Positions 8,105 through 16,477 of a DNA stretch of 36,258 nucleotides are shown here, piece after piece. The stretch is from the NCBI GenBank assembly GCA_028864975.1, contig JAGWLG010000036.1, forward strand, positions 1-36,258. Reading direction: 5' to 3'. Position 1 is the stretch's first letter, and each line of letters opens with the position of its first letter. This DNA comes from Thermoplasmata archaeon (lineage in GTDB: Archaea; Thermoplasmatota; Thermoplasmata; Lutacidiplasmatales; UBA184). A model generated the notes under the pieces. The model searched no databases. It was not told the origin of the DNA and worked only from the letters and a program-made list of their open reading frames with translations. The position numbers and the translations under genes are program-made.

Positions 8105-9628
8105 CTAGGACCCGAGCGCGCGGAGAAGGGCCGGGTCGAAGCGGCCGTCGAACGGACCGTCCTCCTCGAACCCGAGAGCGCGGAGCAGCGTGGGGAGGAC
8201 CGAGAGCATGGCGACCGGAGCTCCGAGCGACCCCGAAGAGATGCGGGGCCCCGCGACGGCGAGGATGCCCTGGGGACGGTGGGTCCCCTGACGCTGGAAG
8301 TAGCTCGGCCGCCGGGCGAGATAGTCGACGCGATGGTTCGTGTCCCCTCGCGTCTCCCATGCTCCTTCCCGCGACTCGAGGAGGAGCAGGGGCGCCGTGG
8401 GGGCGACCGGCTTGCCGTAGAGCACCTCGGGGTCCACCACGCGGACCTGAGCGGGACCGAGAGAGGTGAGCTCGCGAGAGATCTCTTTCTTGAGCCGCTG
8501 GCGCTCCTTCTCCGGGACGGGCCCGTCGAAGGTGTTCGCGTAGATCGCCTCAGGGACCGGGAAGCTGAACGCGCGGGTCCTCTTCCAATCGACGAACTGG
8601 CTGAACCATCCGAAGGTCTGGTCGAGGGCATCCCCGTCGCGCTCCTGGGAGCGGGGGGCCATCCGGTGGCGGAGGTGGTCGGCGAGGCCCAACGGGGCGC
8701 GCAACGGCAATGCCTCATCCGTCCGGGCCATGACGTCGGTGATCCAGGGCCGAAGTCGGGCGGTCGCCGAGGCCCGCCCCCGGGTGACGAGGTACCCTCT
8801 TCGTTCGAGGAACCGGTTCGTGAAGAAGTAGCCCTGGGCGGGTCCGAAGCCGTGGTCCGAGAGCAGCCACGTCGTTCCTGAGAGCCCGCCCGCATCCGCG
8901 TCGAAGGCCGCACGCACACGGTGGAAGGCCGAGTCGAGCGCTCCCCAGTACCGGCGAACGGCGGGGTCCTTCGTGCGGGGGAACGCCGCGAGCGCGTCCC
9001 AGTGGTTGTGCTGGACCCGGTCGGTCTCGCTGAAGAGGACGAACAGGAGGTCCGGGTGGTGCTCCCCCTGGAGCATTTCCACCGCGCGGGCCTTCCGGTC
9101 CATCGAGAGGGCGGCTCGCTCCAGCGCCTTCTCTCGCTCCCCCGGACCGAACTCGGGGAGGTCATGGTCCCACCCTCCGAGCTCCCTTCGGAGCCGGTCG
9201 AGGAGCGAGGGGGGGTAGGTGGTGGTCTGACCGCGGGGGTCGAGCATGCCCGAGATGAAGTAGCCGTGGACGGGAGGCGCGGGAAGGGCCGGGAAGTTCA
9301 CGACGCCGACACGCCACCCCCGGCGCCCCAGCCGGTCCCACAGCGCGTCGTGAGGGCGGTAGGTCGTGACGAGTCGGAACTTCCCCGGGGTCGAGGCCGG
9401 TGCCGTGAACCCCCACATGTCGAGCGTGGCGGGGGAGAGCCCGGTCGTCGCCGAGTACCACGCGGGGATCGTGACCGGTGGCTCGACCGACCGGAGCCGC
9501 CCGCGAGTCGCCCCTGCGAGGAAACGGGAGAGGTGCGGGAGCGCTCCCGCCTTGAGGGCCGGGTCGAGCAGGTCCCAGGTCGCTCCGTCGAACCCGATCA
9601 ACAGGGTCCGATCGGCCGCGGTCGGCAT
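8105..9628 (-). CDS. Type I phosphodiesterase / AlkP-superfamily hydrolase
   Basis: A 507-residue alkaline-phosphatase-superfamily protein of the type I phosphodiesterase/nucleotide pyrophosphatase group. Metal-site features are IGFDGATW near the N terminus, a nucleophile threonine in PPVTIPAWYS, the central FSETDRVQHNHWD and SDHGF, and a late TNHRVD segment. These hydrolases act on phosphodiesters or transfer phospho-substituents to glycans and lipids. The absence of a signal peptide suggests a cytosolic site unless anchored by a partner. Its ATG overlaps the aCPSF1 stop by one base (TGATG), so it is probably translated as the distal gene of that operon. It lies next to the GT4-GT2 fusion, so glycan or lipid-linked sugar processing is plausible, but the substrate cannot be read from the sequence. 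Confidence 0.85.
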   Translation of the reverse strand: MPTAADRTLLIGFDGATWDLLDPALKAGALPHLSRFLAGATRGRLRSVEPPVTIPAWYSATTGLSPATLDMWGFTAPASTPGKFRLVTTYRPHDALWDRLGRRGWRVGVVNFPALPAPPVHGYFISGMLDPRGQTTTYPPSLLDRLRRELGGWDHDLPEFGPGEREKALERAALSMDRKARAVEMLQGEHHPDLLFVLFSETDRVQHNHWDALAAFPRTKDPAVRRYWGALDSAFHRVRAAFDADAGGLSGTTWLLSDHGFGPAQGYFFTNRFLERRGYLVTRGRASATARLRPWITDVMARTDEALPLRAPLGLADHLRHRMAPRSQERDGDALDQTFGWFSQFVDWKRTRAFSFPVPEAIYANTFDGPVPEKERQRLKKEISRELTSLGPAQVRVVDPEVLYGKPVAPTAPLLLLESREGAWETRGDTNHRVDYLARRPSYFQRQGTHRPQGILAVAGPRISSGSLGAPVAMLSVLPTLLRALGFEEDGPFDGRFDPALLRALGS

Positions 9629-11532
9629 CAGAGGACCCGGACGGTCTCCAGGTTGTAAGGCGCCCGGGTCTCGAGCCCGAAGCGCTTGTGCAGGCTGGAG
9701 GCGAGGTCGAGGGACTTCTGCTCCTCCCCGTGGCAGACCAGGATCCTCTGGGGGCGCGGCTCCACCGTCGCCACGTAGTTCATGAGCTGCACGCGGTCGG
9801 AGTGCCCGCTGAACCCCTCGCAGTTGGTGATCTCGAACCGGACCGGGATGTTGGCGGTCCTCCCGCCGTCCATCAGGGTCGCCTCGGTCATGCCCCGCTG
9901 GAGGCGGCGTCCGAACGTCCCGTCGGCCTGGTAGCCCGCGAAGACCATCCCGTTCTTCTCCTGCGGTGCCCAGGCCTTGAAGTACTCTAGGACCGGCCCC
10001 CCGTTCATCATCCCGCTCGTGGCGAGGACGATGGACGGCTCGTTGTCGTCGATGACGCTCATCCGCTTCGCCGCGGACTCGACCCGGTGGAAGATATCGG
10101 AGAGGAAGGGGTTGTCCCCTTGCTGGAAGATCTGCGTCCGGAGCTGGCTGTTCAGGTACTCGGGGTAGGCCGTGTGGATCGAGGTCGCCTCGAAGATCAT
10201 GCCGTCGAGCCAGACCGGCATGCGAGGGATCCGTCCCTCCCGCATCTTCTCCTCGAGAACGAGCATGACCTCCTGGCTCCGCCCGACCGCGAAGACGGGG
10301 ATCAGCACGTGGCCCTTTCGGTTCACGACCTTCTCGACGAAGTGTCCTAGCTCCTCCGCCCCCTGCTGCCGAGGGGCCTGGACGTCGCGGAACCCTCCGT
10401 AGGTCGACTCCATGATGAGGGTCTCCAGGCGGGGGAAGCGGTTCGTCGCGGGGTTGAACAACCAGCTCCGCTCGAACTTGATGTCGCCGGTGTAGGCCAT
10501 GTTGTAGTCCCCGTCCCCCAGATGGAAGTGGCAGATCGACGACCCCAGGATGTGCCCCGCATTGTGCAGGGTCAGCCGGATGTCGGGGGCGATGTCCGTC
10601 GTCTCGCCGTACCTCAGCGGGATCGTGTGGGAGACCAGTTCGCGCACGTGGCCGGAGTCGTAGAGCCCCTTGCGGGCCTCCTGGTTCGTGACCTTGATCG
10701 CGTCGAGCAGCATGAGGGTCATCAGGTCCCTCGTCGGAGGCGTGCAGTAGATCGGCCCCTCGAAACCGTACTTGATGAGGGCCGGGATGAGCCCGCAGTG
10801 GTCCAAGTGGGCGTGGGTCACGACCAGGGCGTCCAGGCTATCGAGCGGCATGGCCTCAGGGGCCGAGAAGTACGGGGTGCGTTCGGAGCCAGGGTCGAGA
10901 CCGCAGTCGATCAGGATCCGGGAGTTCTGGGTCGTGAGCAGGTGGGCGCTCCGTCCGACCTCGCGGTAGCCTCCTAGCGAGGTGTTGCGCACCCAGAGCT
11001 TCTCGTTCAGGCGGTCGCGGACGATCCTCGCCCCGACTTTCTTCAGCATCTTGCGCCGCTCGTCGAAGACGCTGCGAAGGTAGGTGCGGACCTCCTCCAC
11101 CGTCTTCGAGGGGATGGGCGGGGTCCGCACCACGGTCGGGACCCAGCCGATCCTTCGCTTGATCTCGTTGAGGACGGCCGCCTGCCTCCCGATCGCGGCC
11201 CCGGGGTTCGCGGCCTCGATCGTGACCTCCCCGGTCTCGGGCTCGAAGAAGATCTGGTTGATCTCCGCGTCAGGAGGGACGAGCTCGCGGATGGTCCCCT
11301 CGGCCTCCTTGGGCTCGACCAAGACCGAAGGGTCGCTGCGGACCAGGACCCTGCGGTGCAGCCGCTGCGCGATCTGGCGAAGGAGCTCCCCGCCCGAGAG
11401 GAAGGCGTCCAGCTGCTTCGTGTAGACCACGACGTGGGGGCCCTCGAGCTCGATGGTCGTGACCTGGATGCACTCGGGTAGCACTTCGTTCAGGCACTCT
11501 CGCGTCTGCTGGAGGAGGCTCTCTACGCTCAT
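9628..11532 (-). CDS. KH/beta-CASP ribonuclease aCPSF1 (archaeal transcription termination factor)
   Basis: A 634-residue archaeal homologue of CPSF73. Two N-terminal KH domains occupy ~residues 1-180 (the PGAAIGRQAAVLNEIKRRIGW stretch contains the KH loop). The metallo-beta-lactamase core has the zinc motif VTHAHLDHCG with His240, His242, Asp244 and His245. The beta-CASP domain and C-terminal motifs include ESTYGG, SGMMNGGPVLEYF and the final SGHSDR and VCHGEE histidines. The family cleaves nascent RNA at U-rich sites and terminates archaeal transcription. The ATG at 11532 gives the usual family length; the open frame upstream looks like intergenic sequence. It follows psmB by 137 bp, an arrangement also known from Methanocaldococcus (MJ1237-MJ1236). 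Confidence 0.95.
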   Translation of the reverse strand: MSVESLLQQTRECLNEVLPECIQVTTIELEGPHVVVYTKQLDAFLSGGELLRQIAQRLHRRVLVRSDPSVLVEPKEAEGTIRELVPPDAEINQIFFEPETGEVTIEAANPGAAIGRQAAVLNEIKRRIGWVPTVVRTPPIPSKTVEEVRTYLRSVFDERRKMLKKVGARIVRDRLNEKLWVRNTSLGGYREVGRSAHLLTTQNSRILIDCGLDPGSERTPYFSAPEAMPLDSLDALVVTHAHLDHCGLIPALIKYGFEGPIYCTPPTRDLMTLMLLDAIKVTNQEARKGLYDSGHVRELVSHTIPLRYGETTDIAPDIRLTLHNAGHILGSSICHFHLGDGDYNMAYTGDIKFERSWLFNPATNRFPRLETLIMESTYGGFRDVQAPRQQGAEELGHFVEKVVNRKGHVLIPVFAVGRSQEVMLVLEEKMREGRIPRMPVWLDGMIFEATSIHTAYPEYLNSQLRTQIFQQGDNPFLSDIFHRVESAAKRMSVIDDNEPSIVLATSGMMNGGPVLEYFKAWAPQEKNGMVFAGYQADGTFGRRLQRGMTEATLMDGGRTANIPVRFEITNCEGFSGHSDRVQLMNYVATVEPRPQRILVCHGEEQKSLDLASSLHKRFGLETRAPYNLETVRVL

Positions 11533-11669
11533 GGCGTGCTTCTCGTTGTGGAGGGTGAGGCGGTCCCGGGCCCCCGCGTTCCCGCGGAGCCTTGGGGAAG
11601 GGGTTCTTGGGCGGGGCGTGGCGCGGCCGGCCCCGGCGTTCGCCGAGGAGGACCGGAGGATCGTGAGGC

Positions 11670-12356
11670 TCAACCGAGCTTGAGCTTGGAGAGGCGTTTC
11701 CTGATCTCGTCGTCGGAGTACTCGCGGTACTCCTTTTCCGAGATCGCGGCGAGGAGGTAGCCGTCACCGCTGTTGGAGTCGCGCTTCATAGCGGCGGTGA
11801 GCGCCCGCAGGGCCACGTCGACGCCCTCCGAGAGGGCCATCCCGTCCCTGCAGGCCTCCTCCAGCACCCCGTAGGCGATGGAGGAACCGCTCCCGACGGA
11901 GACGAAGGAATCCGCGATGCTCCCGCCCGCCGGATCGACAGAGTAGAGATGGTTGCCCTTCGCGTCGACCCCGCCCAGGAGCACCCAGGCGAGGTAGGGC
12001 ATCATTCGGTTGCCCGAGAGGATGTTCGCGAGCATCGTTGCGGAGCCCTCGACGGTGATCGGGGCCGCGCGGCGGAGCCGGTAGAGGTTGACCTCGGCCC
12101 GCAGGTAGCGGACGAGCGTCTGGGCATCGCCCACCCATCCCGCGATGGTCATGCCGATGTGGTCGTCGATCTTGAACAGCTTCTGGGCGACCTTGTTCGC
12201 GATGAAACCGCCGCCCAGCGTCGCTCTCCGCTCGGTCGCGAGGACCACGCCGTCACGGCAGACGATCCCCACGGTGGTGGTGCCTTTGAGCGCCCCTTCG
12301 GGAAGGCCCACGGGGCTCCCGGAGGAAGTGAACGCTGTCGCGTCCGATGAGAACAT
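11670..12356 (-). CDS. psmB: Proteasome beta subunit (with propeptide)
   Basis: A 228-residue catalytic beta subunit of the archaeal 20S proteasome. A 25-residue propeptide ends in LKG, and autocleavage would expose Thr26 as Thr1 of the mature TTTVGIV sequence. The mature chain keeps the family pattern ATERRATLG, the catalytic lysine in VAQKLFKID (one residue later than in Thermoplasma because of an inserted Gly), GWVGDAQTLVRYL, and the SVGSGSS and GDGYLLAAI segments. The alpha subunit is not in the window. The ATG at 12356 is 31 bp downstream of a TATA element shared with the divergent GT4 gene. aCPSF1 follows on the same strand. Confidence 0.97.
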   Translation of the reverse strand: MFSSDATAFTSSGSPVGLPEGALKGTTTVGIVCRDGVVLATERRATLGGGFIANKVAQKLFKIDDHIGMTIAGWVGDAQTLVRYLRAEVNLYRLRRAAPITVEGSATMLANILSGNRMMPYLAWVLLGGVDAKGNHLYSVDPAGGSIADSFVSVGSGSSIAYGVLEEACRDGMALSEGVDVALRALTAAMKRDSNSGDGYLLAAISEKEYREYSDDEIRKRLSKLKLG

Positions 12357-12381
12357 CAGAACCAGCCATCTTTATCGTGAG

Positions 12382-12393
12382 CGATATAAAAAG
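12382..12393. promoter_or_regulatory. Shared TATA element between psmB and the GT4 gene
   Basis: The 72-bp gap between two divergent genes has one AT-rich core, GATATAAAAAG on plus and TTTTTATATC on minus. It is ~31 bp before the psmB ATG and ~41 bp before the GTG at 12429. A single element could drive both genes: near-leaderless psmB, and a glycosyltransferase mRNA with a ~16-nt leader that includes its Shine-Dalgarno. Confidence 0.6.
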
Positions 12394-12428
12394 AGTCGCT
12401 TCGCCCAAGTCGAGTCCCGGAGAAGGTC

Positions 12429-13643
12429 GTGACCGAGTCGCTGCGCTTCGTGATGCTCTCCCCTCGCCACCCTTCCGACGACTCTGTCGGGGTCGCGAAC
12501 GTCATCTCTCACATGGCACGACGGTGGGCCAAAGCCGGCCACCAGGTCCGGGTCTGCTACCCCCGGGGCGCGCCCCCGGGGGACCTTCCCGCGGTCTGGG
12601 AAGGGGTGCAGGCCGTTCCGATGGACCTTCACCCCCGTGCGCATGTCCCGAAGAGCCTGGAGGCCGAGACCGGGAAGGCCATGGCCCGGGAGGCGCGCAG
12701 CGGGTGTGACGTCGCGATCTCGAACAACGAGTGGGGGGCCGACCTGCCTTCGCGGCGGCGCGGCGATGGAGTGCTCGCGCTCCTCATGATGCACGGCCTC
12801 GCGCTCCACTTCATGAGGCTCGAGCGCGCGACCCGGCGCGGGATACGTCCTCGCCTGGGCTACCTGGCCGACCTGCGGGCCGTTCGGCGGCTCGAAGGGG
12901 GCGCCGTGGCCCGGGCGGACCTCGTGGTCGCGGTCTCGAAGAAGGTGTTGCACGAAGTCGAGATGACCTACAGACTCGACCCCTCGCGGGGAATGGCCAT
13001 CTACAACGGTTCCGAGCAGGTTCCTCCGCCGGCCCTCGGAGAGCGCGAGGCGGCCCGGGCCTCGCTCGCGATCGGTCCCGAGGAGCGGCTTGCGGTCCTG
13101 GTCGGCGGCGACCCCTATCGCAAGGGGCTCGACGTAGCGGAGCGTGCGGTCGCCCATTTGAGGGCCAGCGGCCGGAAGGTCACGCTCGTGACGGTGGGGA
13201 GCACCCCGCCATCGTCTTCCCGGGAAAGCGAAGGAGTGCGGAGCCTCGGTCGGGTCTCGGACGCGATGCTCCGACAGGTGTTGGTCGCCGGCGACGCGCT
13301 GCTCGTCCCGAGCCGGTACGAGGGTTTCCCGATGATCGCGCAGGAAGCGGCGGGCCTCGGTCTGCCGGTCGTCGCCAGCGAGGGGAGCGGGCTGGACATC
13401 GGCACTCCGGGGAGGGACTTCTTGCAGCCGGCGTCGACATCTGCCGAGGACTGGGGCCGAGCTCTCCTGGAGCTTCTTGCCGACGAGCCTCGAAGGACCG
13501 CTCTGGCGGCGCGAGGGGCGCGGGTGCTCGCGCAGCGCAGCTACGACGCGATGGCCGCTGATTATCTGAGGGCGATCCGCCGCGCCCTGGACGCGGGGGC
13601 GCCCTCGGAACAGGCTGAGCGACCGGGCGCACCGGTCGGGTGA
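12429..13643 (+). CDS. GT4-family glycosyltransferase, paralogue of the fusion enzyme
   Basis: A 404-residue GT-B glycosyltransferase. It resembles the N-terminal half of the enzyme at 5817-8033 throughout: LSPRHPSDDSVGVANV versus VSSHHPSVESMGSSHV, SNNEWGAD versus VNNEQGGA, a MHGLAL/LHGLSL motif, IYNGSE versus IYNGTE, DPYRKGLDVA versus DHYRKGLDIA, and the EX7E motif in YEGFPMIAQEAA (Glu298/Glu306). There is no GT2 domain. The GTG start at 12429 follows a GGAG Shine-Dalgarno (12419-12422) at 6-nt spacing. Donor and acceptor are unknown. Its likeness to the fusion enzyme 4.4 kb away suggests duplication, followed by loss or gain of the second domain. It probably acts in the same glycan pathway. 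Confidence 0.9.
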   Translation: MTESLRFVMLSPRHPSDDSVGVANVISHMARRWAKAGHQVRVCYPRGAPPGDLPAVWEGVQAVPMDLHPRAHVPKSLEAETGKAMAREARSGCDVAISNNEWGADLPSRRRGDGVLALLMMHGLALHFMRLERATRRGIRPRLGYLADLRAVRRLEGGAVARADLVVAVSKKVLHEVEMTYRLDPSRGMAIYNGSEQVPPPALGEREAARASLAIGPEERLAVLVGGDPYRKGLDVAERAVAHLRASGRKVTLVTVGSTPPSSSRESEGVRSLGRVSDAMLRQVLVAGDALLVPSRYEGFPMIAQEAAGLGLPVVASEGSGLDIGTPGRDFLQPASTSAEDWGRALLELLADEPRRTALAARGARVLAQRSYDAMAADYLRAIRRALDAGAPSEQAERPGAPVG

Positions 13644-13689
13644 GTAGGCCTTAAGCCGACCCCTATCTCACGCGCAGAAGGACGGTCCT

Positions 13690-15366
13690 TTGCAGCGTCA
13701 CGATGTCCTGGTGGTCGGCGCGGGCCTGGCCGGTCAGCGCGCCGCCTTGGAGGCGGTCCGGGCGGGGTTGGACGTCGGGATGCTCTCGAAGCTCCACCCG
13801 TTGCGGTCCCATTCCGCGGCGGCGCAGGGGGGCATCAACGCCTCGCTCGGGCCGCAGGACTCGGTCAAGGACCATGTCTTCGACACGGTGAAGGGGTCGG
13901 ACTACCTGGCCGACCAAGATGCGGTGGAGATCCTGTGCCGTGAGGCCGGGCCCATCGTCATCGAGATGGAACACTTCGGTACCATCTTCAACCGCGCAGC
14001 GGACGGCTCACTGGACCGCAGGGCGTTCGGAGGAGCCTCCTACAACCGTACGATCTTCTCCGCCGACCGCACGGGGCTCGCGCTCCTCCAGGGGCTCTAC
14101 GAAGAGCTCTCCCGGGAGAAGCGGCTCAAGGTCTACGAGGAATGGAGCGCGCTCGACCTTGTGGTCCGAGGCGGCCGCGTCCAGGGCGTGGTCGCCCTTG
14201 ACCGCAAGTCCGGTAACATAGACGGGTTCGCCGCCCGCGCCGTAGTGATCGCGACCGGTCCCTTCGGACGGACCTACCCCAACACCACGAACTCCCATGC
14301 GTCGACCGGGGACGGGACGGCGCTCGCCTACCGCGCCGGGGCCTTCCTCAAGGACATGGAGATGGTCCAGTTCCACCCCACCTGCCTGCCCGGTTCGTGG
14401 ATCCTGATCACCGAGGGGGCTCGGGGCGAGGGCGGGATCCTCCGGAACGGGAAGGGCGAGCGTTTCATGTCCCGCTACGCCCCGAACAAGCTCGAGCTCG
14501 CCTCGCGCGACGTCGTCTCTCGCGCCATCGCCACGGAGGTGCAGGAAGGGAGAGGGTTCCCGGACGGGACCTGCCGTCTCGAGCTCATGCACCTGGGGCG
14601 CGAGAAGGTCGAGACGAAGCTCCAGGAGATCGTCGAGTTCTCTCGCAACTTCGCAGGGATCGACCCCGTCGTGGAAGGCATCCCCGTCTACCCGGGCCAG
14701 CACTACATGATGGGCGGGGTGAGCACGAACCCCCGCGCAGAGACCAACATTTCGGGGCTCTTCGCAGCCGGGGAAGCGGCATGTGTTTCGGTCCACGGCG
14801 CGAACCGTCTCGGGGCCAACTCTCTTCTCGAGACCCTGGTCTACGGGAAGATCGCCGGCACCAACGCTGCCTCCTCCGCCAGCAAGGCCCCAGCGAGCGA
14901 CCTTTCTCAAGCGGATGTGGACCGGGCGGTCCAGAGGGTCCACGCGATCTGGGACCGAAAGCAGGGGGAGCCCCCCGCCGTGATCCGCAACGACATGCAG
15001 AAGGCGATGCGGGAGGACGTGGGGATCTACCGGACCCCCCAGCAGCTGGAAGCGGCCCGCGCGAAGCTCGTGGAGCTCCAGAAGCGCTACCTGAACGTCT
15101 ACGTCCAGGACAAGTCGACGACCTACAATGTCAACCTGACCGACGCTCTCGAGCTGGGCTACCTGCTCGATCTCGCCCAGGCGATCGTCGCCGCCGCCAT
15201 CCTGAGGACAGAGTCCCGGGGCGCCCACGTCCGGCTGGACTTCCCGAAGCGCGACGACGCGAACTGGCTCAAGCACATCCTGGTCCAGAGCTCGCCCAAG
15301 GGGCCGGCCCTCTCTTTCCTCCCGGTCACGGTCACAAGCTACCAGCCGATGGAGCGGCACTACTGA
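13690..15366 (+). CDS. sdhA: Succinate dehydrogenase / fumarate reductase flavoprotein subunit
   Basis: A 558-residue FAD subunit that interconverts succinate and fumarate. The dinucleotide fold [15 protein letters not shown] begins at residue ~8. [10 protein letters not shown] contains His41, the residue that covalently binds FAD in this family. The substrate-site motif [23 protein letters not shown] is split around residues 220-245, and [17 protein letters not shown] and [12 protein letters not shown] follow. The start is TTG at 13690, supported by AGAAGGA (13676-13682) at 7-nt spacing; no ATG or GTG fits the fold start. The stop precedes the next ATG by one base, forming an operon with the iron-sulfur and CCG subunits. 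The reaction direction cannot be decided from sequence; see the iron-sulfur subunit for type. Confidence 0.95.
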   Translation: MQRHDVLVVGAGLAGQRAALEAVRAGLDVGMLSKLHPLRSHSAAAQGGINASLGPQDSVKDHVFDTVKGSDYLADQDAVEILCREAGPIVIEMEHFGTIFNRAADGSLDRRAFGGASYNRTIFSADRTGLALLQGLYEELSREKRLKVYEEWSALDLVVRGGRVQGVVALDRKSGNIDGFAARAVVIATGPFGRTYPNTTNSHASTGDGTALAYRAGAFLKDMEMVQFHPTCLPGSWILITEGARGEGGILRNGKGERFMSRYAPNKLELASRDVVSRAIATEVQEGRGFPDGTCRLELMHLGREKVETKLQEIVEFSRNFAGIDPVVEGIPVYPGQHYMMGGVSTNPRAETNISGLFAAGEAACVSVHGANRLGANSLLETLVYGKIAGTNAASSASKAPASDLSQADVDRAVQRVHAIWDRKQGEPPAVIRNDMQKAMREDVGIYRTPQQLEAARAKLVELQKRYLNVYVQDKSTTYNVNLTDALELGYLLDLAQAIVAAAILRTESRGAHVRLDFPKRDDANWLKHILVQSSPKGPALSFLPVTVTSYQPMERHY

Positions 15367-15367
15367 C

Positions 15368-16477
15368 ATGGCGATGGTGAAGGTCCCGATCGACGTCCAC
15401 CGTGGCTCGCCCGGGGCGAGCGGGCATTTCGACCACTTCGTGCTCGACCTTGACGAGCACACGCCCGTCCTCACGGCGCTGCTCAAGATCCGCGACGAGA
15501 TCGACCCCACCCTCACGCTCCGCTACTCGTGCCGCCAGGCCATCTGCGGGTCGTGCGCGATGCGCGTGAACGGCAAGAGCCGTCTCGCCTGCGTGACCCA
15601 GGTCGGCCCCGAGCTCGCGAAGCGGGGGAAGATCGTCCTCGAGCCTATGGGGAACCAGCCGCTGCTGAGGGACCTGGTGGTCGACCAGCAGCCGTTCTGG
15701 GAGCGCTACCACCGCATCGAGCCCTACCTCCTGCCCGACCCTGCCCATCCGATGCCCGTGGGGAAGGAGAACCCGATGTCCCCGGAGCAGGTCTCCCAGT
15801 TCCAGGAGACGCCCCGGTGCATCGCGTGCGCTTCCTGCTTCTCCGCTTGCCCCGCCCTCGATTCGGACCCGAACTTCCTGGGGCCGATGGCCCTCGCGAA
15901 GCTCTACCGGTTCGTGGTCGACCCCCGCGATGGGGGCTTCCACCGTCGGCTCGAGATGGTCCAGAACCAGTCGCTATGGCTCTGCCTGCGATGCAACCTC
16001 TGCGTCGAGGCCTGCCCCAAGGACGTGCGCCCCGCCGAGCGCATCGTCGACCTCAAGTGGATGGCCAACCAGGAATTGGGGAAGCTGGAGCCTGGGAGCA
16101 AGCACTCGATCGGGTTCGCGGAGAACATCCAAGAGGGAGGCCTCCTCAACGAGAGGAAGCTCGCGATGGATTCGCTGGGTCTTGTGGGAGCGCTGGGTCA
16201 GTTGCCGAAGGCGATCGCGATGATGCGGCACGGACGGTCGATCAAGAAGCACCCCCCGATCCAGGGAAAGGAGGATCTCGACGTGATCTACCGCGAGCTC
16301 GCCGGGCGAGAGGACCTCCAGCACCGAGCCTTCACCCGCGAGGGGGGCGTGCGAGGGAAGTCACCTCCATCGACCTCGGCCGTCCCCACAGCCACCGCGG
16401 CCACCTCCTCGGCTCCTGAATCGCCCCCCGCGAACCGCCCCGTCTCGAAGGGCCCGACCGAAGGAGGGAAGGCATGA
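15368..16477 (+). CDS. sdhB: Succinate dehydrogenase / fumarate reductase iron-sulfur subunit with extra cluster cysteine
   Basis: A 369-residue iron-sulfur subunit. The N-terminal ferredoxin domain has the [2Fe-2S] motif CRQAICGSCAMRVNGKSRLAC in pieces. The C-terminal domain has the [4Fe-4S] motif CIACASCFSACP and a second motif CLRCNLCVEACP with Cys206, Cys209, Cys212 and Cys216. Classical SdhB has a hydrophobic residue in place of Cys209 and holds a [3Fe-4S] centre. The extra cysteine predicts a second [4Fe-4S], as in type E enzymes of Sulfolobales and in methanogen thiol:fumarate reductase TfrB. A Ser/Pro/Ala-rich tail of ~45 residues follows the core and is unusual. The stop overlaps the next ATG as ATGA. 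Confidence 0.94.
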   Translation: MAMVKVPIDVHRGSPGASGHFDHFVLDLDEHTPVLTALLKIRDEIDPTLTLRYSCRQAICGSCAMRVNGKSRLACVTQVGPELAKRGKIVLEPMGNQPLLRDLVVDQQPFWERYHRIEPYLLPDPAHPMPVGKENPMSPEQVSQFQETPRCIACASCFSACPALDSDPNFLGPMALAKLYRFVVDPRDGGFHRRLEMVQNQSLWLCLRCNLCVEACPKDVRPAERIVDLKWMANQELGKLEPGSKHSIGFAENIQEGGLLNERKLAMDSLGLVGALGQLPKAIAMMRHGRSIKKHPPIQGKEDLDVIYRELAGREDLQHRAFTREGGVRGKSPPSTSAVPTATAATSSAPESPPANRPVSKGPTEGGKA

